From Herpetosiphonaceae bacterium (GTDB taxonomy: Bacteria; Chloroflexota; Chloroflexia; Chloroflexales; Kallotenuaceae): a stretch of 53,408 nt of DNA. Below are positions 44,348 through 52,490 of the stretch, in pieces. The notes under the pieces are model-generated. The model was not told the DNA's origin and did no database searches. It saw only the letters and a list, made by a program, of their open reading frames with translations. Positions within the stretch are counted from its first letter, which is position 1. The number at the start of each line of letters is the position of its first letter. A program made the translations under genes and the position numbers. The stretch spans positions 1 through 53,408 of the forward strand of contig DASUTC010000157.1 of assembly GCA_036374795.1 (NCBI GenBank), given 5' to 3'.

Positions 44348-45658
44348 ATGCGGCAGATCGCATTCTTCGTTAGCCTCGTGCTGGTAGCTGCGGTGCTGGC
44401 CGCATGTAGCACCGCAAGTCGCCTCCCCGTCGAGCCTGACGCGACGGCTGCGCCGACAAGCACGACAGCCACAGGAGCCGCCAGCGCCGCCCCGACGACC
44501 GCCGCGACCAGCGATCCGACGCCGACGGTCGCGGCGACAGCCGAGCGCACGAGCGCACCAACGCCAACGCTGCCCAACGCGCTGACGCTGTGGCACAGCT
44601 ACGCCGCCGACAGCCCTGCGGCGCAGATCCTCGACGACCTGATCGCACAGGCGCGACAGGCAGCGCCCGACATGCAGATCGCGGCAACGTCGATCCCCGG
44701 CGATCAGATCGTCAACCGCTTCGAGACTGAGGCGGCGGCAGGCGGCGGCCCCGATCTGCTGCTCGCGTCCAGCAGCGGACTTGGCCGTCAGGCACGCGCC
44801 GGGATGCTGCGCGACCTGGATAGCGCCGTCGCGCCGCAGGCCAGCCGGTACCTGCCGAACGCGCTCGACAGCATGAGGGTCGACGGCAAGCTCTACGGCG
44901 TTCCGGCCTCGCTGACGACGATCGCGCTGTACTACAACACGGGAACGATCCAAAACCCACCGCGCACCACCGACGAGCTGCTGAGCGCCGTCAAGGGCGG
45001 AGCCAGGATCGCGCTGATCCGCAGCACATTCCACAATTTCGGGTTTTTCGGCGCGTTCGGCGGGCGGCTCTTCGACGATAGCGGGCGCTGCGTTGCCGAC
45101 GCGGGCGGCTTTGCAGAGGCGCTCAACTATTTACGGGAGCTGAAAGCGGCTGGCGCGCAGTTCGTCACCAGCGGACGCGAGGCGGAGGCGCTCTTCAAGG
45201 AAGGTCAGGTCGATCTGGCGATCAACGGCTCGTGGCTGCTCGATGATTTTCGTGCCGCGCTGGGCGAGCAGCTTGGCGTCGCGCCGATGCCGGACGGTCC
45301 CGGTGGAGCGGCCAGTCCATTGCTCGGCGGAACAGGCGTGTATGTCAACGCCAACACCGACACCTTCGAGCAGGCGACCGCGCTGGCGCTGGCGCTTACC
45401 AGCCAGGAGGTCCAGCAGCGCTTCGTCGAGCAGAGCGCGTTCGTGCCGTCCAATCCGGGGGTAGCGACCGCCGATCCGGCGCTGGCAAGTCTGGCCGAGG
45501 CGGCGCGAGCAAGCGCGCCCTACCCGCAGCGCACCGAGCTTGATCGCTTCTGGCAGCCGTTCGACGGCGCGCTCGTGGAGGTGCTGGAAAACAACGCCGA
45601 TCCGGTCGCCGCCGTACAGAGCGCCTGTACCGCGATGAACGAGGCGAACGGCAAATAA
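44348..45658 (+). CDS. Extracellular solute-binding lipoprotein (ABC sugar-binding type)
   Basis: 436 residues. Lipoprotein signal MRQIAFFVSLVLVAAVLAAC with C20 as lipidated residue, then a Thr/Ala-rich linker to ~75. The binding domain shows LWHSYAADSPAAQILDDLI, GGGPDLLLASSSGLGRQAR, LYGVPASLTTIALYYNTG and the late GAQFVTSGREAEALFKEGQVDLAINGSW block typical of family-1 (maltose/multiple-sugar) binding proteins. The transport permeases are not in the window. Ligand is probably an oligosaccharide. RBS AGGAG lies 11 nt before ATG. Confidence 0.93.
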   Translation: MRQIAFFVSLVLVAAVLAACSTASRLPVEPDATAAPTSTTATGAASAAPTTAATSDPTPTVAATAERTSAPTPTLPNALTLWHSYAADSPAAQILDDLIAQARQAAPDMQIAATSIPGDQIVNRFETEAAAGGGPDLLLASSSGLGRQARAGMLRDLDSAVAPQASRYLPNALDSMRVDGKLYGVPASLTTIALYYNTGTIQNPPRTTDELLSAVKGGARIALIRSTFHNFGFFGAFGGRLFDDSGRCVADAGGFAEALNYLRELKAAGAQFVTSGREAEALFKEGQVDLAINGSWLLDDFRAALGEQLGVAPMPDGPGGAASPLLGGTGVYVNANTDTFEQATALALALTSQEVQQRFVEQSAFVPSNPGVATADPALASLAEAARASAPYPQRTELDRFWQPFDGALVEVLENNADPVAAVQSACTAMNEANGK

Positions 45659-45686
45659 GCGCGATCACAGGACGGTGGCTAGGCGC

Positions 45687-45935
45687 TCAGCCCTTGCGCT
45701 CGTCGTGCAGATCAGGATCGTTGTCCGCGCCGCCGCCGGGCGGGTAGTACGGCTCGCTGTGGGTGTCGCCGTCGACCTCTGGATTCGAGAGCCATTCGCT
45801 CCCGGTCGCCGGTGAGTCGAAGCCGGTCGTGCCATCGCCCGCGCCCGTATCCCACGAAGCATTGGGAGCCGTCGAGGGTGTCTTTCCGCTCTGCTCGCTG
45901 CGCTCCCGATCCGATGTGTCTCGATCCAGTGCCAT
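45687..45935 (-). CDS. Small acidic, glycine-rich protein, unknown function
   Basis: 82 residues from ATG 45935, chosen for AGGAG 8 nt upstream; a much longer frame to 46628 is antisense to the CPBP protease gene and not credible. The protein is hydrophilic, with many Asp, Glu, Gly, Ser and Pro (for example SEPYYPPGGGADNDPDLHDE) and no membrane helix, so it is probably unstructured. It is convergent with the solute-binding protein gene. Function unknown. Confidence 0.6.
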   Translation of the reverse strand: MALDRDTSDRERSEQSGKTPSTAPNASWDTGAGDGTTGFDSPATGSEWLSNPEVDGDTHSEPYYPPGGGADNDPDLHDERKG

Positions 45936-46064
45936 ATCGGTTGCTCCTGCTATCATCGTCCACTCAAGCATCTGTTCCTCCGTTGGTGCCCGCCTAAGCA
46001 TGTCGCGTGCCAGAAGATTGAGTGGCCGCCACACGGCGTGTGCGGCGGCAGCCACGATTAAGGG

Positions 46065-46070
46065 TACACT
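46065..46070 (+). promoter_or_regulatory. -10 box for a leaderless CPBP-protease transcript
   Basis: TACACT ends 6 nt before ATG 46077; no Shine-Dalgarno sequence is present. Confidence 0.55.
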
Positions 46071-46076
46071 GTAGAT

Positions 46077-46856
46077 ATGAGTAGCCAACCTTTTGTTTCC
46101 GCGCCGCCAGCGCCGCCGGTGCAGCCGCGCGTGCGCTGGACCCTGGCCGATCTTGTGCTGACCGGCCTGCTGACGATCGGGCTGAGCGCCGCGCTGCTGC
46201 TGGTGCTGGCGCTGCCGGGTCTGTTTGGTCTGACCCTCGTGCGCGACCTGCTGAACGACCGACCGCTGGTGCTGAGCATGATCATCGGCGGCACGATCTA
46301 TCTGCTCGCGGTCGTCGCGACCTACATCGTGATCGTCCGGCGACGACGCAGCAGTTGGCGCGAGATCGGCTTTCGGATGCCGCCGCTGCTGGCGCTGCTG
46401 CTCACGCCGCTGCTCTTTTTCGGCCAGTTGCTCGTGCTGATGGTCGTCAACGTGATCCTCATGACGCTCATTGGCGAGTTCGAGAATCCGCAGATCGCGG
46501 CGCTGACCGATCCCAGGGGTTTCTCCTGGCTCAACTTCGCCTTTGTCTTCATCGTCGGGGCGATCATCGCGCCGATCGTCGAGGAGATAGTCTTTCGCGG
46601 GCTGCTCTACCAATGGTTGCGCACGCATACCAGCGCGGTCGCCGCGATCGTCGTCTCAGGCATGATCTTCTCCCTGGTGCATATCTATCCCGTGGTGCTG
46701 CTGCCGCTCTTCGCCGTCGGCGTGATCCTGGCGGCGGTCTTTGAGTGGACCAAATCGCTCTGGATCACGATCGTGCTGCATTTCTTCCAGAATGCGATGG
46801 CGATCAGCGTCTTTTTTCTGCTTCAGGCGTATCCCAACCTTGTGCCGCAGACATGA
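46077..46856 (+). CDS. CPBP-family intramembrane glutamic protease
   Basis: 259 residues. About seven membrane helices. The CPBP motifs are seen: EEIVFRG with E169, E170 and R174, FSLVHIYP with H202, and a last conserved LHFFQNAMA. The family includes Rce1-like CAAX proteases and bacteriocin-immunity proteins; in bacteria substrates are mostly unknown. The N-terminal ~20 residues are Pro/Ala-rich and cytoplasmic. Its stop overlaps the next start by 4 bp (ATGA). Confidence 0.93.
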   Translation: MSSQPFVSAPPAPPVQPRVRWTLADLVLTGLLTIGLSAALLLVLALPGLFGLTLVRDLLNDRPLVLSMIIGGTIYLLAVVATYIVIVRRRRSSWREIGFRMPPLLALLLTPLLFFGQLLVLMVVNVILMTLIGEFENPQIAALTDPRGFSWLNFAFVFIVGAIIAPIVEEIVFRGLLYQWLRTHTSAVAAIVVSGMIFSLVHIYPVVLLPLFAVGVILAAVFEWTKSLWITIVLHFFQNAMAISVFFLLQAYPNLVPQT

Positions 46857-47752
46857 GCGCGGTGATCTGCTATGGCTCGCTGATCGCCGACCGGGTGCTG
46901 GAGCTGCCGCGCTTTCCACGGCCCGGCGAGGGCATGCACGCCCTCGGCGAGCACCTCTACGTCGGCGGCGAGCCCTGCAACGTCGGCGGGCATCTCGCGG
47001 CCTGGGGCGTGGACGTGGTGATCGCGGGCAATCGGCTCGGCACTGATCCGCTCGGATCGTTCGTCGGAGCGCGCCTCCGTGAGCGCCTGCGCACTACGCC
47101 GGTTGTCGAGGGCGCTGCCGAGGTTCGGACGCCAACCTGCTACATCTGGACGACGCCCGACGGCGAGCGGACGATCGTACCCTCGTGGCCGACGCCGACC
47201 GGCTGGATGCTGCCCGGTGATGACCTGATGCGGGTGGCGCGGATGGTCAGCGTGTCGATCTATGGCCCCGGCATGGATGCGATGGTCGCGCTGGCGCGGC
47301 GCTGGCAGTTGCCGCTGGCGGTCGCTGATATTTCAGGACCCGACGATTCCCGGCTGCCGGGCGCGGCGATTGTCGCCACCTCGCGCACCGTGCTGGAGCA
47401 GCGGCACAATGTGCGCGAGATCGAGGCGTGGATCGAGGCGGTTCATGCCGTCAGCCGCGCGCTGGTCGTCGTCAGCGACGGGCCGCGCTCCGTGCTGGCG
47501 CTGGCTGCCGACGGCAGATGGTGGAGCGTGCAGCCGCCGCAGATCGCGCCCGTGGACACGACCGGAGCCGGTGACGCGCTCAAGGCCGGGCTGATCATGG
47601 GCTGGCTGCATGAGTGGCCGATCGAAGAAATGTTGCGCTGGGCGATTGCCGCCGCCAGCCTGCAATGCCTCCATCGCGGCCCGTGCGAGCATCCCGCGAC
47701 TCGTGAGGAGATCGAATCGCTGATGCCGACGGTTGGCGTGGCTCCCTGGTAG
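46853..47752 (+). CDS. PfkB/ribokinase-family carbohydrate kinase
   Basis: About 299 residues from ATG 46853, which overlaps the CPBP stop; a longer frame to 46745 is in the overlapped gene. It starts VICYGSLIADRVLELPRFP and has GGEPCNVGGHLAAWG (substrate GG motif) and the catalytic anion hole DTTGAGDALKAGLIMG. The residue set fits the PfkB family, but the sugar or nucleoside substrate is unclear. The enzyme phosphorylates a hydroxyl with ATP in the cytoplasm. Confidence 0.93.
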   Translation: MSAVICYGSLIADRVLELPRFPRPGEGMHALGEHLYVGGEPCNVGGHLAAWGVDVVIAGNRLGTDPLGSFVGARLRERLRTTPVVEGAAEVRTPTCYIWTTPDGERTIVPSWPTPTGWMLPGDDLMRVARMVSVSIYGPGMDAMVALARRWQLPLAVADISGPDDSRLPGAAIVATSRTVLEQRHNVREIEAWIEAVHAVSRALVVVSDGPRSVLALAADGRWWSVQPPQIAPVDTTGAGDALKAGLIMGWLHEWPIEEMLRWAIAAASLQCLHRGPCEHPATREEIESLMPTVGVAPW

Positions 47753-47800
47753 ATGAGAACAAAGATTATCGGCACCAGCTCACGATCTGCGGCGGTGCGT

Positions 47801-47806
47801 TAGAAT
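47801..47806 (+). promoter_or_regulatory. -10 box for a leaderless queA transcript
   Basis: TAGAAT ends 6 nt before ATG 47813, with no Shine-Dalgarno sequence. Confidence 0.6.
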
Positions 47807-47812
47807 ACAGCC

Positions 47813-48874
47813 ATGCACGAACGACCGCTACGCACAGATGATTTTGACTACGATCTGCCTCAGGAGCTAATCGCTCAGACGCCGGTCGAGCCGCGCGACG
47901 CCTCGCGGCTGCTGGTGCTGGATCGTCAGACCGGCGCGCTCCACCACGACCGCTTCTTCAACATCGGGCACTACCTCCAGCCAGGCGATCTGCTGGTCGC
48001 CAACGAAAGCCGAGTGCTTCCGGCGCGGCTCTTCGGCCACAAACCGACCGGCGGCAAAGTCGAGGTGCTGCTGCTGCGCCGTCGCGACGATCGCACCTGG
48101 GAGGCGCTGGTCGGCGGCAAGGGCGTGCGGCCCGGCACCACGCTTCAGATCGAGCCGCAGGCCGCGACCCATCACGGGCCGGTGCGCGCCGAGGTGCTGG
48201 ATGCGCTGCCGCATGGCGGGCGGCTGATCCAGTTCGAGACGCCGATCGAGCCGCTGCTGCCGGAGCTTGGGCAGATGCCGCTGCCGCCCTACATCCACCA
48301 GCAGGTCGCCGATCCTGAGCGCTACCAGACCGTGTACAGCAAGACGCAGGGATCGGCTGCCGCGCCGACCGCCGGGCTGCACTTCACGGCCCAGCTGATC
48401 GCCGCGTTGCAGGAGCAGGGCATCGCCTGGACCACCGTCACGCTGCATGTCGGCCTGGATACCTTTCGCCCGGTCCAGGTCGAGGACCCCGCGCAGCATA
48501 CGATGCACAGCGAGTACTTCGAGCTAAGCGCCGCCACCGCCGACGCGATCAACCAGGTGCGGGCGGAGGGACGGCGGGTGATCGCCGTGGGCACGACGAC
48601 CGTGCGCGTGCTCGAAACCGCCGCGCAGTGGGCTGAGCGTGACGGTCTGGCTACGATCCGGCCCTGCGGCGGCGATACCAATATCTTTATCTACCCGCCG
48701 TACCGCTTTCGTGTGGTGGATGCGCTGATCACGAACTTTCACCTGCCCAAGTCCACGCTGCTGATGCTCGTCAGCGCGCTCGCCAGCCGCGAGCAGATCC
48801 TCGCGGCGTACGCGGAGGCCGTGCGCGAGCGCTACCGCTTCTTCAGCTTCGGCGATGCGATGCTGATCGTGTGA
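47813..48874 (+). CDS. queA: tRNA preQ1(34) S-adenosylmethionine ribosyltransferase-isomerase QueA
   Basis: 353 residues, normal length. Signature regions: DFDYDLPQELIAQTPVEPRDASRLL at the start, NESRVLPARLFG, QTVYSKTQGSAAAPTAGLHFT and the C-terminal INTFHLPKST-like TNFHLPKSTLLMLVSA with GDAMLI. QueA transfers the ribosyl part of SAM to preQ1 in tRNA, forming epoxyqueuosine. tgt and queG are not in the window. Firm assignment. Confidence 0.98.
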   Translation: MHERPLRTDDFDYDLPQELIAQTPVEPRDASRLLVLDRQTGALHHDRFFNIGHYLQPGDLLVANESRVLPARLFGHKPTGGKVEVLLLRRRDDRTWEALVGGKGVRPGTTLQIEPQAATHHGPVRAEVLDALPHGGRLIQFETPIEPLLPELGQMPLPPYIHQQVADPERYQTVYSKTQGSAAAPTAGLHFTAQLIAALQEQGIAWTTVTLHVGLDTFRPVQVEDPAQHTMHSEYFELSAATADAINQVRAEGRRVIAVGTTTVRVLETAAQWAERDGLATIRPCGGDTNIFIYPPYRFRVVDALITNFHLPKSTLLMLVSALASREQILAAYAEAVRERYRFFSFGDAMLIV

Positions 48875-48898
48875 GTCATCCGGCAGCGCCATCGAGTC

Positions 48899-49366
48899 TT
48901 AGGCGCGTCGCCGGGCCGCCTCCACCAGCACGCCCGTCACCGAGCCCCAGACGACGTGCGCCAGGATCATCAGCAGATTCCGCCGGGGCGGATGCTCGGT
49001 TGCCGGGCGCAGAATGCCCATCGCGGGCAGCCAGCCAAGATAGCTTACCGTCCAGACCACCAGCCCAAAGGCGATCCCTTTGAGCGAGGGCGAGATGCGC
49101 ATCTGATTCGCCAGCGGCGCGTACAGCGCGCCCGCCGCCGCGCCATAGGCAAAGTGATTCAGCAGCGTCAGCCCAACATGCTCATCCTGATTGAGCTTGT
49201 CGCCCACGCCGATCTGATCGGTCAGCTCCGCCGTGATCTCGCTCGGCGGCAGCGGATATTGCTCGCGGCGCGGCAGCAGCCGATGCATCAGCTCCATCGA
49301 CGCCGTCATCGGTGCCGTAGCGATGAATCCGGCCAGCGCGCCGGAAAGAATGTGCGTAGCTACCAT
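48899..49366 (-). CDS. Small membrane protein, YagU/DUF1440-like
   Basis: About 155 residues from ATG 49366 (RBS GAGGAG about 10 nt upstream); the frame extends to 49489 into the repeat region. Four membrane helices are visible, with HILSGALAGFIATAPMT first and LLNHFAYGAAAGALYA next. The order and small polar motif PPSEITAELTDQIG recall the YagU/DUF1440 group, an inner-membrane family of unknown function. It converges on queA and is divergent from the DUF2721 gene. Confidence 0.75.
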   Translation of the reverse strand: MVATHILSGALAGFIATAPMTASMELMHRLLPRREQYPLPPSEITAELTDQIGVGDKLNQDEHVGLTLLNHFAYGAAAGALYAPLANQMRISPSLKGIAFGLVVWTVSYLGWLPAMGILRPATEHPPRRNLLMILAHVVWGSVTGVLVEAARRRA

Positions 49367-49439
49367 CGTACGTATACTCCTCGATCTGCTATATCCCATT
49401 GCGCTATCCTGGGGAGCAACACTCATGCCAGCCGGGGAA

Positions 49440-49530
49440 GCACAAAGAACAGAGAACAACAGAACAACGGAACATAGGAGAACCTGCAACTCGAAACTTG
49501 AAACTCCGAACTCGAAACTCCGAACTCATC
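49440..49530. repeat. Intergenic GAACAAC/ACTCGAAACT repeat (R9)
   Basis: Divergent gap between the genes at 49366 and 49587. GAACAGAGAACAACAGAAC units are followed by three tandem CTCGAAACT/CTCCGAACT units. A TATAAT box (49539-49544) for the DUF2721 gene follows. Confidence 0.75.
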
Positions 49531-49586
49531 GGACGTGCTATAATCGCGGCGCTGCCATGATGCTTGAGGAGGCGCTCCGAATCCCT

Positions 49587-49985
49587 ATGGAACTGACCCT
49601 GACGACACCCGCGCTCCTCTTCCCGGCGATCTCGCTGCTGCTGCTGGCCTACACCAACCGCTTCCTCACGCTCGCCGCGCTGATGCGCGAGCTATATACC
49701 CGCTACAAAGCTCAGCCAGACCCGAAAATCAAGCGGCAGCTTGCCAACTTGCGCTATCGCATCGTGATTATCCGCGACATGCAGATCTTTGGCGTCTCCA
49801 GCTTCTTCTTCTGCGTGCTCTGCATGTTCGTCCTGTTCGCCGGACAGCCGACCCTTGGCAAGTGGATCTTTGGCGGCAGCCTGATCCTGCTGCTGATCTC
49901 GCTGGGCCTTTCCCTGCGTGAGATCCAGGTATCGATCGATGCGCTCACGCTCCAGGTGGCGGATCTGGATGATGATGAGGCGTAG
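49587..49985 (+). CDS. DUF2721 family membrane protein
   Basis: About 132 residues from ATG 49587; ATG 49557 is an alternative, and GAGGAGG (49566-49572) suits the later start. It begins with a hydrophobic helix (LTTPALLFPAISLLLLAYT), then a basic segment (ELYTRYKAQPDPKIKRQL) and two more helices (~70-115), as in DUF2721. Function unknown. A TATAAT box lies about 43 nt upstream. Confidence 0.88.
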   Translation: MELTLTTPALLFPAISLLLLAYTNRFLTLAALMRELYTRYKAQPDPKIKRQLANLRYRIVIIRDMQIFGVSSFFFCVLCMFVLFAGQPTLGKWIFGGSLILLLISLGLSLREIQVSIDALTLQVADLDDDEA

Positions 49986-50143
49986 GCTATTACCGAATCT
50001 TAACCATGTCAGCGCCGCCCGCTGCTGCACGCTCCACCATCACCCATCTTGCGACCTGATCCACCAACTATCGAGTGATTGGACCACCGACAGCAACAGG
50101 CTATACTGCTGCGACGTGTTTAAGGAACCCTTGGAGATTATTG

Positions 50144-50728
50144 ATGAACTACCCGCTTACCTTCTCGTTCAAGATCGTCGCGCTTGCCCCCCAGATCTCC
50201 GTAAGAGACGGGCAGGGTAATCTACTCCTCTACGTCAAGCAAAAGCTCTTCAAGCTTAAAGAGGCGGTAAATATCTTTGCCGACGAGAGCCAGACCCGGC
50301 AGCTCTTCTCGATCAACGCCGACCGCCTGCTGGACTTCTCGGCCCGCTATACGATCACCGACTCGCAGGGATTGGCGATCGGAGCGGTGAAGCGGCAGGG
50401 CATGCGCTCGATCTGGAAGGCGCACTACGATATTCTCAATGGCGAGACGCCGGTGATGACCATCAGGGAAGAAAACCCCTGGATTAAGGTTATGGACGCT
50501 CTGGTCGGCGAGGTGCCGATTCTTGGCCTGTTTACCGGCTATCTCTTCCATCCGGCCTACCTCATCTCCAGGCCGGACGGCACCACGGTGATGCGCATCG
50601 AAAAACAGCGCTCCTTTCTGGAGAGCAGCTTTACCGTGGAGCAGAAAGCGCCCATGCACGACGCGGAGGAGCAGCTCGCGCTGCTGAGCGTGCTGATGAT
50701 GATCCTGCTGGAGCGAAGTCGCGGCTAG
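50144..50728 (+). CDS. LURP1-related/scramblase-like (LOR) protein
   Basis: 194 residues from ATG 50144 with GGAG 9 nt upstream; a TATACT box lies at 50102-50107. Sequence ALAPQISVRDGQGNLLLYVKQK and the tandem beta-strand pattern with a late hydrophobic helix (SVLMMILLERS) fit the LOR family (tubby-like/scramblase fold). Members bind lipids or act as membrane-associated regulators; bacterial function is unknown. Followed by repeat R10 and the promoter of the mau-like unit. Confidence 0.85.
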   Translation: MNYPLTFSFKIVALAPQISVRDGQGNLLLYVKQKLFKLKEAVNIFADESQTRQLFSINADRLLDFSARYTITDSQGLAIGAVKRQGMRSIWKAHYDILNGETPVMTIREENPWIKVMDALVGEVPILGLFTGYLFHPAYLISRPDGTTVMRIEKQRSFLESSFTVEQKAPMHDAEEQLALLSVLMMILLERSRG

Positions 50729-50735
50729 CCAAAGC

Positions 50736-50812
50736 GCGGGAACAAGGGAACAGGGGAACAAGGGAGTCAATCCTTTGTTCTTTTGTTCTCTATTCTTTGT
50801 TCCCTGCTCTTA
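50736..50812. repeat. Inverted GGGAACAAGG repeat (R10)
   Basis: GGGAACAAGG and two more GGGGAACAAGG-like units (50737-50763) begin 8 bp after the stop. Inverted TTTGTTCTTTTGTTC and CTTTGTTCCC units (50772-50803) follow. The ends can pair into a 10-bp stem and would act as a bidirectional terminator-like structure. Confidence 0.75.
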
Positions 50813-50840
50813 CCTCCACTACTCATTGTGTGAAAAACAC

Positions 50841-50870
50841 TTGACGTAGATGCTCACAATCATGTATACT
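50841..50870 (+). promoter_or_regulatory. Sigma-70-type promoter of the mau-like unit
   Basis: TTGACG (50841-50846), 18-bp spacer, TATACT (50865-50870), in a stretch clearly richer in A+T than its surroundings. It would give a leader of about 350 nt before the TTG start at 51232. Confidence 0.75.
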
Positions 50871-50964
50871 GTTTACCTGATTTATACTATTCCTGATTGT
50901 GCGTATATCTCCTTGACCCATGCTCTACCACATCCCCCCTGCTGGTAGTGGCACACAACAGCCC

Positions 50965-51152
50965 GCTGGCAAGCTAGCGTAATCGTTATGCGGTTGCTCT
51001 GCCTAACCTATTGTTCAGCCTGCGGCAGCAAGGCACATCTTCCGTAAAGACGACGTACCGCACTGCCGCAGGCTACGTGTACCCACCGCTTCAGTCCTGG
51101 TATTGATACGATGACCGTGCTTCAATAGCACCAGTACGGCAGGCTTGCCAGC
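50965..51152 (+). ncRNA. Candidate structured 5' leader RNA of the mau-like unit
   Basis: Four helices can be drawn in order. P1: GCTGGCAAGC (50965-50974) with GCTTGCCAGC (51143-51152). P2: GCGTAA/TTATGC (50977-50982 with 50986-50991, one G-U). P3: AGCCTGCGGCAG/CTGCCGCAGGCT (51017-51028 with 51063-51074, perfect 12 bp). P4: GTGCT/AGCAC (51117-51121 with 51127-51131). P1 closes a multi-branch loop containing the others. This organisation is riboswitch-like, but it matches no class I recognise. Confidence 0.5.
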
Positions 51153-51231
51153 CAAATCTTGAGTCTCCATCGCAGTATGTCGTGATGCGCTCTCCTCTAC
51201 AAGGTCTGTCCGCCACCCAAGGAGGCTATGC

Positions 51232-51756
51232 TTGTTTGGACTTGTCCTCACGTTTCCACTGTTCGCTTCTGCCGCAAGCTATGCATGGTCGCGCTACTTC
51301 GGCGCCGAGGAGCGATCACCGATCGGTCCTCAGGCTCACGTGCTGCTGATCGTCGCCCAGCTCACGATCGCGACCTGGGTGGCCTCGACATGGTATCCGC
51401 TTCCGGCGCGGATCGCGCTCGCGCTGATGTACCTGGCGCTTGGCAGCGGCGCGGCATATTTCAAACTCACCAAAGGCGATGTGCCATGCGGTTGCATGGG
51501 ATCGCAGAGCGAGCACCCGTTGACCTGGCGGCTGGTAGCCGCCGACCTGCTGCTGGCCTGTGCGGCGCTGCTCAGCACGCGCGAGCAGGTGGTCTTTGCG
51601 CCGGGATCGGGCCTGTTTCTCGGCTTCGTGATGTGTTTGCTTGGCCTGCTCGTAACAACCGGCCTGCCGGATGCATTGTATGCCCTGCGGGGTGGGCAGC
51701 GTGCCGTCGAGCGGTATCGCTCGTGGATCAATGGGTATAAGGAGTTATTACCGTGA
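51232..51756 (+). CDS. MauE-like/DoxX-related membrane protein
   Basis: 174 residues from a TTG start at 51232, supported by AAGGAGG 6 nt upstream; the ATG at 51228 is in another frame. Four or five membrane helices. The motif DVPCGCMG followed by H95 (P85-C88) matches the conserved CxC loop of MauE. In methylamine-utilisation clusters MauE and MauD are needed to form the many disulfides of the small subunit MauA. It heads the unit and overlaps mauD-like by 4 bp (GTGA). Confidence 0.87.
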   Translation: MFGLVLTFPLFASAASYAWSRYFGAEERSPIGPQAHVLLIVAQLTIATWVASTWYPLPARIALALMYLALGSGAAYFKLTKGDVPCGCMGSQSEHPLTWRLVAADLLLACAALLSTREQVVFAPGSGLFLGFVMCLLGLLVTTGLPDALYALRGGQRAVERYRSWINGYKELLP

Positions 51757-52376
51757 GCACCTTCTTCTGGGCCTCATATGTGGCGCTATGGCTGCTGATC
51801 GTACCGCTGGTCATCTTGAATCTGCTGCTGTTTCGACAGGTGGGCATTATGGTCATGGGTACCGCGCGCGGCGTTAACCAGAGCGGCATCCCCGCCGGTC
51901 GGCGGCTGCCCGCTGTGAATAGCGTCACGATCCACGGCAAGCCCTGGTCGTCGGAGAGCGTTAAGGGACGGCCACATGTGTTGCTCTTTGGCTCGACAAC
52001 CTGCAAGGAATGTAGCGCGATCATGCCTGATCTGAGCCGGGTGCAAACTATGTTTGGCGTCCAGCCGATCCTGTTGATGTTCTCCGACATTGAACAGTCG
52101 GCAAAATACGCAGAGCGGCACAACCTGAGCTACGACGTGATTATCGCCTCGCAAGAGCTAGGGGCAAAATTCGACGTCGAAGTTTCTCCGTTCGCGTATG
52201 GGGTCGATAGTCAAGGAATTATTCGCGCCAAGGGGCTGGTTAACTCTCGCCGCCAGCTAGAAGCGATTGCACAGGCCGCTCTGGGCGACGAATATCCCCA
52301 AAATCGTCCGATCATTCAGCTTGAGGAGGCAGCTAGCGCAGAGAGCACCACCGATACAGCCGTGAACTACGGATAG
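51753..52376 (+). CDS. MauD-like membrane-anchored thioredoxin-fold protein
   Basis: 207 residues from GTG 51753, overlapping the mauE-like stop. One N-terminal membrane helix (~7-28) is followed by a thioredoxin domain facing outside, with active site GSTTCKECSAIMPDL (C84, C87) and a probable cis-Pro in VEVSPFAYGVD. MauD supports disulfide formation or isomerisation in MauA. The motif CKEC instead of CPxC suggests an altered redox potential. Gene order MauE-MauD-MauA matches true mau clusters. Confidence 0.87.
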   Translation: MSTFFWASYVALWLLIVPLVILNLLLFRQVGIMVMGTARGVNQSGIPAGRRLPAVNSVTIHGKPWSSESVKGRPHVLLFGSTTCKECSAIMPDLSRVQTMFGVQPILLMFSDIEQSAKYAERHNLSYDVIIASQELGAKFDVEVSPFAYGVDSQGIIRAKGLVNSRRQLEAIAQAALGDEYPQNRPIIQLEEAASAESTTDTAVNYG

Positions 52377-52400
52377 CTCTCGCGATCGAAGCGCAATGGA

Positions 52401-52447
52401 CACGGCGGTCTTGGCGGGCCTGCCGTGATCGGCTATCTGTAGATAGC
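52401..52447 (+). other. Two tandem hairpins between mauD-like and mauA-like genes
   Basis: CACGGC (52401-52406) with GCCGTG (52422-52427) and GCTATC (52432-52437) with GATAGC (52442-52447, 4-nt loop TGTA). They lie in the 114-nt gap and could stabilise the downstream mRNA. Confidence 0.5.
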
Positions 52448-52490
52448 GGAGACGCCCGTGCCGACTGGATAAGTTTTATGGAGACATACG

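Noticed and set aside
45687-46628. 313-residue minus-strand frame
   Set aside because: Most of it is antisense to the CPBP protease. Only the last 82 codons, with their own RBS, look real.
50965-51152. tRNA or known riboswitch in the leader
   Set aside because: No cloverleaf with T-loop and no recognisable TPP, cobalamin, SAM or preQ1 core; listed only as a candidate structured leader.
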